Source: Treponema sp. UBA6988
Lineage (GTDB): Bacteria > Spirochaetota > Spirochaetia > Treponematales > Treponemataceae
Direction of reading: 5' to 3'
Assembly (NCBI GenBank): GCA_002448445.1
Contig: DJYC01000059.1
Span: forward strand, 1 to 27,481
DNA length: 27,481 bases
Part shown: positions 6,932-12,850 of the stretch, piece after piece
How positions within the stretch are numbered: the first letter of the stretch is position 1
Layout: the number at the start of each line of letters is the position of its first letter
The notes under the pieces: generated by a model
Seen by the model: only the letters and a program-made list of their open reading frames with translations
Told to the model about the DNA's origin: nothing
Databases searched by the model: none
Made by a program: the position numbers and the translations under genes

Positions 6932-7126
6932 TCAGAGAGACTTGCTCTCCTCGTACAAGGCCTCAAATTTTTCTATGGCATCCCTAAGAAAATCCTGCGC
7001 CCTCTTAGGGTCCAAAACAAGATCCCTGCCATTCGACGCCTGAATAAATTCCATCGGATCATAAGCAAGCAAAGCGTCCGTCACCTTCTTTCTAAAATCA
7101 AACAGCCTCTTCTTCTTAGCATTCAT
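6932..7126 (-). CDS. Small hypothetical protein (tandem paralogue B)
   Basis: A 64-residue charged, helical protein with no recognised family. It is clearly homologous to the protein encoded just upstream (7142-7321). Both share LFDF-KKV, an L-x(3)-P-EF block, a KAQ-FLR or RAQDFLR block, IEK and LYEES near the C terminus. The start is supported by GGAGG 6 nt before the ATG, and the gap to its paralogue is only 15 bp, so the two are co-transcribed. No signal peptide or membrane segment. Function unknown; small size, duplication and nearby toxin-antitoxin genes allow but do not prove a regulatory or antitoxin-like role. Confidence 0.75.
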   Translation of the reverse strand: MNAKKKRLFDFRKKVTDALLAYDPMEFIQASNGRDLVLDPKRAQDFLRDAIEKFEALYEESKSL

Positions 7127-7141
7127 ACCCCGCCTCCTCGT

Positions 7142-7321
7142 CTAAAGCCCCAGGCTTTCCTCATAAAGCTTCTTAAGCTTTTCTATCTTATTCCTAAGAA
7201 ACTCCTGAGCCTTCTCCAAATCGCCATCAGAAATCTTAAGAAATTCCACCGGCCCATCTTCAAGTAAAGTCTCCGCCACCTTCTTCTCAAAATCAAACAA
7301 CTTCCTGTGTTCCTTCGCCAT
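7142..7321 (-). CDS. Small hypothetical protein (tandem paralogue A)
   Basis: A 59-residue protein starting MAKEHRKLFDF. The ATG at 7321 is chosen because GGAGG lies 7 nt upstream; the longer frame from 7363 runs through the promoter region and lacks a ribosome site. It aligns along its whole length with the 6932-7126 protein (LFDFEKKV, EFL, KAQEFLRNKIEKL, LYEES). It is shorter in the middle by about five residues. Predicted all-helical and cytoplasmic. First gene of a two-gene unit, preceded by a sequence element shared with the LRR-winged-helix gene at 9410. Confidence 0.75.
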   Translation of the reverse strand: MAKEHRKLFDFEKKVAETLLEDGPVEFLKISDGDLEKAQEFLRNKIEKLKKLYEESLGL

Positions 7322-7353
7322 AAGCCACCTCCTGCAATATCTTTTACAACCCC

Positions 7354-7400
7354 ATCCTACCATCCAAGTCTATCATGCTGTGACAGAGTAGCAAAAAAAA
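7354..7400 (-). promoter_or_regulatory. Promoter-region element shared with 9445-9493 (copy 1)
   Basis: On the minus strand, CTCTGTCAC and a TAGA-TTG-ATGG block lead into TAGGAT (7354-7359) at the -10 position. The same arrangement, 23 of 29 bases identical over 7360-7388 versus 9451-9479 and with an A/T run beyond it, precedes the gene at 9410. The two genes are otherwise unrelated, so a common regulator or a duplicated promoter is likely. Confidence 0.5.
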
Positions 7401-7540
7401 TAGAATTTATTGCAGATTTCCCCTCGGGGAACACAAAAACTTAGAGAAGTACTGATTAATTCAAGTCTGTGTCATTATCGGACTCGCTAGAAAATCCGCT
7501 TCGAAAGCCTCAAGAACATATTTATTTGTATTATCAATAT

Positions 7541-7570
7541 TAAAAAAAAATGCTGGGTCAAGCCCAGCAA
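7541..7570 (-). terminator. Rho-independent terminator after the PIN toxin locus
   Basis: On the minus strand, a TGCTGGG...CCCAGCA stem (7-bp arms at 7563-7569 and 7551-7557, 5-nt loop) is followed by nine Ts (7542-7550). This is a strong intrinsic terminator about 55 bp after the end of the PIN-domain locus. Confidence 0.8.
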
Positions 7571-7624
7571 TGACATGATGCTATCAATCGTTATTTCGTA
7601 GGTACAAGTGGAGTTGCAGGCCAT

Positions 7625-7995
7625 TTACGAGTCCATTCTATGGATAAAATTAGTCAATCGCTTGTCAAATGAAATAATTTCAACTCCATTCACGTTATGC
7701 TGTGCAGCGAGAATACAATCAACAAAATCAAGTTTTGTCTGTGCATAATAAGAAAATGCATGGCTCATAACATCCGAGTCATTAGTCGCTACCAAATCTA
7801 AAAGGAGAGAAAGTATCTGTGATATTCTTCCCCTCTCAATCCATAGACTTTGTGCAGCACATATGTAATCTCCGCAAAGACTTCCGTTGACACGAACAGC
7901 TCTCCAGAAAGAATGGCAGATTTCGCAGCAAGAGCCATTTCCATGTTGTCTTTTACAATAAAACGGATAAGAATATTGGTGTCAGCGTATACCAT
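7625..7995 (-). pseudogene. Frameshifted PIN-domain toxin (VapC-like)
   Basis: The first 65 codons (MVYADTNILIRFIVKDN... to YHRYFLSF) are the start of a PIN-domain ribonuclease, with the first acidic residue in YADTN and Glu in STEVFAEI. A stop at 7798-7800 cuts it short. The next frame continues the family without a gap: LVATNDSDVM..., then TKLDFVDCILAAQ and IISFDKRL, ending at 7625. These supply the missing C-terminal Asp residues. One extra T in the TTTT just before the stop would fuse both parts into a 123-residue protein, the normal VapC length. The span is 371 bp, one short of a multiple of three, so a 1-nt deletion is the simplest reading; a sequencing error is the alternative. It overlaps its antitoxin by 14 bp, with GAGGAG before its ATG. 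Confidence 0.88.
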
Positions 7996-8221
7996 ACTGC
8001 TCCTCTACTGCCAAGCCCCATGCATCCCCCTCTTTTTCCCAAAGCGCAGGATTCGCATATTCGTGCAGACAACCGAACAAGGCTTCCACCTTCTTTTTCC
8101 TGTCATCCTGCGATATAAAATCGTCCAACACCGTTATGCTTACTTTCTGGTTAGGCTTTACGTCAACCTTTTCCAGCGCGACATAATGTACACCGTCATA
8201 ATATCCTTGTACCGTAGTCAT
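7982..8221 (-). CDS. Putative antitoxin of the PIN-domain toxin
   Basis: A 79-residue protein (MTTVQGYYDGVHYVALEKV...) immediately upstream of and overlapping the PIN toxin by 14 bp, the standard order of antitoxin then toxin. The N-terminal 35 residues look like a beta-barrel or swapped-hairpin (VQGYYDG, VALEKV, KVSITVLDDF), as in several small antitoxins of PIN systems. The C-terminal half is helical and charged, suitable for toxin binding. I recognise no formal family name with confidence. The ATG at 8221 is preferred because GGAGG (8229-8233) lies 7 nt upstream; a GTG at 8227 would be too close to it. Confidence 0.75.
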   Translation of the reverse strand: MTTVQGYYDGVHYVALEKVDVKPNQKVSITVLDDFISQDDRKKKVEALFGCLHEYANPALWEKEGDAWGLAVEEQYGIR

Positions 8222-8242
8222 AATCACACCTCCGTCCCTTTT

Positions 8243-8248
8243 ATTATA
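8243..8248 (-). promoter_or_regulatory. -10 box for the PIN toxin-antitoxin operon
   Basis: A perfect TATAAT on the minus strand, 21 bp before the antitoxin ATG, in the 49-bp gap after the LRR gene. No good -35 box is seen at 16-18 bp. Confidence 0.45.
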
Positions 8249-8276
8249 TCATATTCTATCTTAGGAAGCCATAGTT

Positions 8277-9410
8277 TCAAACCCAGTCCAGGCTATCAAA
8301 ATCAATAGTGAATTTTTTATTTGTATAATAATAACCTTTACTGTATGCATCATATTTTATAGGAGCGCCAAACCGGTTCCTCAGAATAGCTAAATCACGG
8401 TTTACGGTTGATTCAGAACATGTCCCCATTCCCAATTCATAGCGGCAAGCATGGACAATTTCTTCTAATTTTGGATACCCACCTTTTTTTATCATCCTGT
8501 GAATAAGAATCAACCTGTCAAACCGAAGATTTGTTGTTTTTGAATTTTCTTTTTTTGGCTTAGGCGAATCCTTACAAATAATCTCTCTTCCGTCCTTGTG
8601 AAAATTATAACACATAAAGAAAGCCCATTTGCTTGCATCAAGGGCTTTGGAATAACCTTCATAAATAACTTCTTTTAATGAATTGCAATTAAAAAAAGCT
8701 TGATCATTTATTTTAGAAACGCTCGCAGGAATTATAATCTTTTCAACAGGTTTCATCTTTGAAGCAAGAAAAGCATTGTACTGGTATAATTCATAGAATG
8801 AATTTGAACCTATTGTTTTAATCCCATCTGGAACCCGGACTTCTGTTTTTTCAAGATCCACGCGAAAAAGAGTTGTCTCATGCTTTTTATTCACAAGAAA
8901 TTCTCCTTCAACAACATAAACTGGATTTTTAAGAAGGACATCTGCTATTGACCATGGAGTAATAGATGATGCTTGATGTTTTTTAAACATTGTCAAAGCA
9001 ACCTCGGTAATGTTTTCTCCAACATTGATTTTCTTTAGAGTTTTATTACAATGAATATTTGTAATTTTCCTCACACTATCAGGTACAGTAAGTTCTTCCA
9101 ATGCTGGGCAATGGTTAAAATAAATAAAAAACTCTTCCAGTTTATTTGGAAACTTAATCTCCTTCAGAGTTTTGCACCACGCAAAGGCATTCTCCGAAAT
9201 ATGCACTACAGAATCAGGAATGATGATTTTCGTAATCACAGTATTTGGTTCAACATCATCTGCAAAACAATAATCCGATATTTCCTCCACCCCATCAGGA
9301 ACAACGACAACACTATCATTTCCCTTGTACCTGCGAAGAATTCTTTGAACCTTGCCTGTTTTTTTGTCTTTATAACACTTAACGATAAAATCCGGATTAT
9401 CAAAACTCAT
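8277..9410 (-). CDS. BspA-type leucine-rich repeat protein with C-terminal winged helix
   Basis: A 377-residue fusion. Residues ~35-270 hold LRR_5 (BspA/TpLRR-like) repeats: IIIPDSVVHISENAFAWC, LEELTVPDSVRKI, VRVPDGIKTIGSNSF and IIIPASVSKINDQAFFNC. Residues ~296-366 are a different module, NLRFDRLILIHRMIKKGGYP, then SESTVNRDLAILRNRFGAPI and KGYYYT. This is the DeoR-type helix-turn-helix plus wing that begins WYL transcriptional regulators. The WYL ligand domain that normally follows is absent; the protein ends 11 residues after the wing. There is no signal peptide, so unlike most BspA proteins it should be cytoplasmic. GGAGG lies 7 nt before the ATG and TATAAT at 9445-9450. Role unknown; DNA binding with the LRR part as sensor or partner surface is an inference. 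Confidence 0.8.
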   Translation of the reverse strand: MSFDNPDFIVKCYKDKKTGKVQRILRRYKGNDSVVVVPDGVEEISDYCFADDVEPNTVITKIIIPDSVVHISENAFAWCKTLKEIKFPNKLEEFFIYFNHCPALEELTVPDSVRKITNIHCNKTLKKINVGENITEVALTMFKKHQASSITPWSIADVLLKNPVYVVEGEFLVNKKHETTLFRVDLEKTEVRVPDGIKTIGSNSFYELYQYNAFLASKMKPVEKIIIPASVSKINDQAFFNCNSLKEVIYEGYSKALDASKWAFFMCYNFHKDGREIICKDSPKPKKENSKTTNLRFDRLILIHRMIKKGGYPKLEEIVHACRYELGMGTCSESTVNRDLAILRNRFGAPIKYDAYSKGYYYTNKKFTIDFDSLDWV

Positions 9411-9680
9411 GAAAAACCTCCTGCTACCATTAGTCTACACCAGTATTATACCATGCAAATCTAGCATTTGGTGACAGAGCGAGAAAAAAAATGCAGTTTC
9501 TGGCCCCCTGTTAATTGAAAGGAATATCAAACCAAGCACCAGATTATCAACTATACTAAGTAACAAAAGGTTACAAACCTCCATAACGACCCCTAAAGTA
9601 CCTTTGATTTTCTTGGTATATATCAGTTCTTTACCTTTGCGGTTCTCTTCGTAATAAACACCTTCTTTTCTTCGCTTCTT
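9411..9680. other. Spacer between the toxin operon and the LRR-winged-helix gene
   Basis: No gene is called. Just after the stop of the Sel1-LRR-FGE gene, the same frame stays open on the minus strand for about 50 codons (KKRRKEGVYYEENRKGKEL...). It has no start or known domain and could be the remnant of a longer C terminus. The rest is the promoter element of the gene at 9410. Confidence 0.4.
9445..9493 (-). promoter_or_regulatory. Promoter of the LRR-winged-helix gene, shared element (copy 2)
   Basis: On the minus strand, TATAAT at 9445-9450 is preceded directly by the element also found at 7360-7388 (CTCTGTCAC...CTAGATTTG-ATGG). No classical -35 lies at 16-18 bp; the conserved TGTCAC is 20 bp from the -10, so the element may be an activator site. 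Confidence 0.55.
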
Positions 9681-11159
9681 TTATCCTTTTTTTTCACATT
9701 TCTCATAATGAGTATCCCCACAGTTTCGGACAATACGGAAACCTGTTCTATTGCCACGTTTTTTATCAGGAAGACTATAGTATTTCATAGCCGAAATTAC
9801 ACATTCAGTATCGATACAGTTATATGCCCCACCTAAAATACTGATATGACCTTCTCCAGATTCATATATAAAACCTCCAAAAGGTTGAGATAACTCATGG
9901 ACATTTCCACTCATGTCATAAATCCCAAGTGCATTTGCCTTTTTCTCTCCTACGCTATGAGTTCTCCCCTCAGAATTGCCGGCATACCAAGCAACCTCAT
10001 CAACAATATCACTTCCAGAATATGAAAAATATCCTTTACTTTTATTTCTAGCAGCATGCCTCCATTCTGTGACAGTCGGAAGCCTGTATCCATTTGCTTT
10101 AAAATTGCATGACAAACCGCTATACCCAAAAGTATAGCAAGGCGTTATTCCATGTTTTTCACTAAGCTTATTGCAAAATAAAGCCGCGAGACGAAATGAT
10201 ACATTTTCCACAGGCAACCTCTCCCCTTTGAAAAAAGAAGGATTCACCCCCATCACACTTTCATAAAGTTCCTGTGTCACCAAATACTTTGCAATATAAA
10301 AACTTGGTATACTGTCACCATCATTTTCAAACCCAGAAACAAAAACCATGTCGCTAAATTTTTCGACAAACATTTTCGCTTCATCATTCAAATTTTCGCA
10401 CCCCTTAAAAGCATCTGTGTTAACAATGATTTTCTCATTAGCAACGCTAATGCTCTCAAGATTCTTACAGTCCTTAAACGCATTAGCACCTATGTTCTTT
10501 ACGCTTAGTGGAAGTACGATACTTCTAATGTTTTCAAAATTCTCAAATGCCCCTTCTCCGATTCGTGCAAGCCCATCAGGTATTACCATCCGCGATATTG
10601 TATTTGAATATACATTCTTTTCAGCATTTGCTGCATTGTACCAGTTTTCAGCCTCAGTTCTGCTCTTTTCTACGCCACAACCAGTCATGTACATTTCACC
10701 CAACCGGTATGCCGCAAGTTTGTTTCCTCCCACGGCAGATTTTTTGAAACATTCGGCAGCTTTCGAATCATTCTTTGCTACACCATCACCAGATTTGTAC
10801 ATTTCACCAAGTTTATACAAATCATCAGAATCCCCACCTTCCAAAAGCATCTCATACAATCGTTCCGCTTTTACTGTATTTTTGTCAACACTTTTTCCGT
10901 CATTGTAAATTCGAGCCAGCTCAAAAAGAAAGGACACGATTTCCTTGTTCTGCGGGGAATCTCTGTCTTGAGAAATGGTCAGGGCAGAACTCTCATCCTT
11001 GTTGATTTTGCAGTAGCGGAGCATCATCTTTTTTAAGTCATCACGCTCCTGTTCGGAAAGAGACTTAATTTCATCCTGTTTCTCAGTCCAAAAGCTAAGG
11101 GCTGCATCATAGCCTCTTTCTTCGTATGTGCGTGCAAGATTTAGTTGTAGTTTGGTCAT
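9681..11159 (-). CDS. Sel1-repeat / LRR_5 / FGE-sulfatase-domain fusion protein
   Basis: A 492-residue three-module protein. Residues ~77-178 are three Sel1-type repeats (LFELARIYNDGKSV, LYKLGEMYKSGDGVAKN, AAYRLGEMYMTGCGVEKS). Residues ~186-258 are two or three LRR_5 repeats (MVIPDGLARIGEGAF, IVLPLSVKNIGANAFKDC). Residues ~270-478 are a formylglycine-generating-enzyme/SUMF1-type domain: YLVTQELYESVMGVNPSFF, PVENVSF, NGYRLPTVTEW, LGIYDMSGNVHEL, LGGAYN and RTGFRIVRN. Cys448 and Cys453 sit at the GG-x3-C-x4-C spacing of the FGE catalytic pair; GNVWEW has become GNVHEL. No signal peptide is seen. It starts 10 bp after the immunity gene (GGGG ribosome site) and is the last gene of the toxin operon. 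Catalysis is uncertain, since most FGE-fold proteins of this type are binders. Confidence 0.85.
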   Translation of the reverse strand: MTKLQLNLARTYEERGYDAALSFWTEKQDEIKSLSEQERDDLKKMMLRYCKINKDESSALTISQDRDSPQNKEIVSFLFELARIYNDGKSVDKNTVKAERLYEMLLEGGDSDDLYKLGEMYKSGDGVAKNDSKAAECFKKSAVGGNKLAAYRLGEMYMTGCGVEKSRTEAENWYNAANAEKNVYSNTISRMVIPDGLARIGEGAFENFENIRSIVLPLSVKNIGANAFKDCKNLESISVANEKIIVNTDAFKGCENLNDEAKMFVEKFSDMVFVSGFENDGDSIPSFYIAKYLVTQELYESVMGVNPSFFKGERLPVENVSFRLAALFCNKLSEKHGITPCYTFGYSGLSCNFKANGYRLPTVTEWRHAARNKSKGYFSYSGSDIVDEVAWYAGNSEGRTHSVGEKKANALGIYDMSGNVHELSQPFGGFIYESGEGHISILGGAYNCIDTECVISAMKYYSLPDKKRGNRTGFRIVRNCGDTHYEKCEKKG

Positions 11160-11169
11160 CTGTAAGCCC

Positions 11170-11610
11170 CTAGTTCAGATATTTTTCTTTCCACGCTTTC
11201 CTGTAGGAAATAATGTCGTCAAAATCCTCGTAGTCATATTCAACATTGTATTTTCCGTCATTTGTCACAATATATGTGAGGACATTCCAGGCATTTTCCA
11301 TGAAGTCAGGCAAAAGAATCTCATACAGCTTGTCAAAGACTCCTCGAATCTCTTCTTTTGAAACACCGCACAGTTTTTCAAGCTCAATGTACTGAATGAA
11401 TTTCCCATCAAGCTTCACATAGAAAAAGAATTCGTAGTTTTCTTCTCGAACATGGCTGTACAGGCAGACCTTTTCCCATTTTTCAGGAAGGATGGCTGCA
11501 AGTTCGTCAATTATTTTTTCATAAATAGTATTGTGCTCTTCCAAAGCAGTATTCTTCGAATCAAACACTTCCCCTTTTTCTGATTCAGCAATGTTTTCAT
11601 TTTCTTCCAT
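11170..11610 (-). CDS. YezG/DUF600-type immunity protein
   Basis: A 146-residue acidic protein. After a disordered N terminus, residues ~28-145 match the DUF600/YezG immunity pattern: ELAAILPEKWEKVCLYSHV, a beta strand YEFFFYVK, a central helical part, VLTYIVTNDGKYNVEYDYED, and RKAWKEKYL. In Bacillus, YezG protects against the YeeF DNase toxin. Here it directly follows a nuclease toxin gene (5-bp gap), the usual toxin-immunity order. The GGAGG ribosome site lies inside the last codons of the toxin gene, so immunity is made by translational coupling to the toxin. It probably binds and blocks the endonuclease domain in the cytoplasm. Confidence 0.85.
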   Translation of the reverse strand: MEENENIAESEKGEVFDSKNTALEEHNTIYEKIIDELAAILPEKWEKVCLYSHVREENYEFFFYVKLDGKFIQYIELEKLCGVSKEEIRGVFDKLYEILLPDFMENAWNVLTYIVTNDGKYNVEYDYEDFDDIISYRKAWKEKYLN

Positions 11611-11615
11611 AAAAA

Positions 11616-12836
11616 TTATTCCTCCTGACTTTCCTGATTCTTAAAATATGTTTCCGAATATTCACCGTCAATAGAATATGTCATGTAAAATCCTATAGGA
11701 CGCTGAGAAGCATCATTTTCATCATATTTGAGATCAACTTGAAGATATACCTTCTTTCCTTGATTGACAGTCTCTTTGAGTGTTTTTTCAAGTTTATTAT
11801 ATTCACCTTGTTCGCTGTTCAATATAGAATCTTGCGGAACAAGATTTATTAAATCTGGCAAACCATTAAATGTATCAGCGATTAGATGACCTCTGTTATC
11901 TGTTTCCTTTTGATCGCCTTTCCCGATATCGTCCATTGAAACATTAATTTTCCATTTTCCATCATGATTTTTTTCTTGCAGATGACCACCAGCTTTTGTA
12001 GTTCGCGCAAATTCGTCAGTTTCATATTCATATCCGCCTACAGATACTTTCTTGTTTGGTAGATCATGCATTGTAACTTCAGATATTTGGTTTATTTCTC
12101 CATTTTCGTTAGTTTCAACATCGTAAACTTGATTTTTGTAAATTACCCTTGCGGTTTTATTAGATTTATTTTTAAGAAAATGCTCAGCTCTACGAATAAT
12201 ATTATCTTTGTTTGGCAAATTATCCATATCAGTTTTGGCAATAGTATTTATCTGGTAGATTTCTCCGTTGTCATCAGTTTTGACTTCATAGTTGCATTTT
12301 GAACCTTTTATCTTTGTCTTTGTTCTAGGCTTGCTTCTAAGAGCTTCTTGATATTTGTCAACGATTCTATCCTCGGTTCGCCTCCTATTGTTATATTCTC
12401 TGGTAAGTTCTTTTACCTTGCCATTAACAAACTCTTCGTATGTTGTACCCCCCTGCCGTCTTACCTTATACCAGTCGCTCTGCATGGTTCTTTCGACTTT
12501 GTTTTTAAAACTTCTTTCAAGTTTAGCCTTTGATTCTGCGGACATTTTGCTAGAACCAGACGAGGATGGGCGTGATTTTTTTGAAGAAGTGGACGTATTC
12601 ACTCGTGAAGAGCCTCTTGAGGATTTTCCTTTGGTGCCACCAGATTTTGATGCAGAATAGCTGCCCTTTCCACCTCCACCCGTTGATTTGGAGACAGAAG
12701 ATTTTCCTCCTTTACTACCAGCTTTTCCTTTGCCTCCGGAGGATTTACCTTTAGAGTATGAACTTCGAGATGATGATTTTGACGATGAACGAGAGCTGCT
12801 TTTTGGAGCAGCCGATTTTGATGTACTTTTGGCCAT
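11616..12836 (-). CDS. Polymorphic-toxin-like DNA/RNA non-specific endonuclease
   Basis: A 406-residue protein. Residues 1-98 are low complexity, almost only Ser, Lys, Gly, Arg and Thr, strongly basic and with no signal peptide. Residues ~100-170 are basic and helical. A motif then repeats: YEVKTDDNGEIYQI...DNLPNK (~183-210), YDVETNENGEINQI...HDLPNK (~238-262) and the shorter YEYETDEFART (~270-278). The C-terminal domain is an Endonuclease_NS-type nuclease as in LXG/YeeF toxins: DNRGHLIAD with catalytic His317, INLVPQDSILN with Asn331 and Asn340, a helix GEYNKLEKTL, and a strand RPIGFYMTYSIDG. The DUF600 immunity gene follows. It lacks LXG, WXG, VgrG, PAAR or RHS parts, so the export route is unknown. 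A GGAG ribosome site is present. The basic Ser-rich arm could also bind nucleic acid. Confidence 0.85.
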   Translation of the reverse strand: MAKSTSKSAAPKSSSRSSSKSSSRSSYSKGKSSGGKGKAGSKGGKSSVSKSTGGGGKGSYSASKSGGTKGKSSRGSSRVNTSTSSKKSRPSSSGSSKMSAESKAKLERSFKNKVERTMQSDWYKVRRQGGTTYEEFVNGKVKELTREYNNRRRTEDRIVDKYQEALRSKPRTKTKIKGSKCNYEVKTDDNGEIYQINTIAKTDMDNLPNKDNIIRRAEHFLKNKSNKTARVIYKNQVYDVETNENGEINQISEVTMHDLPNKKVSVGGYEYETDEFARTTKAGGHLQEKNHDGKWKINVSMDDIGKGDQKETDNRGHLIADTFNGLPDLINLVPQDSILNSEQGEYNKLEKTLKETVNQGKKVYLQVDLKYDENDASQRPIGFYMTYSIDGEYSETYFKNQESQEE

Positions 12837-12850
12837 AATTTATTCTCCAA

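Noticed and set aside
10348..10908. 186-codon open frame antisense to the Sel1-LRR-FGE gene
   Set aside because: It is the shadow of a gene with clear domain structure on the other strand, and has no motif of its own.
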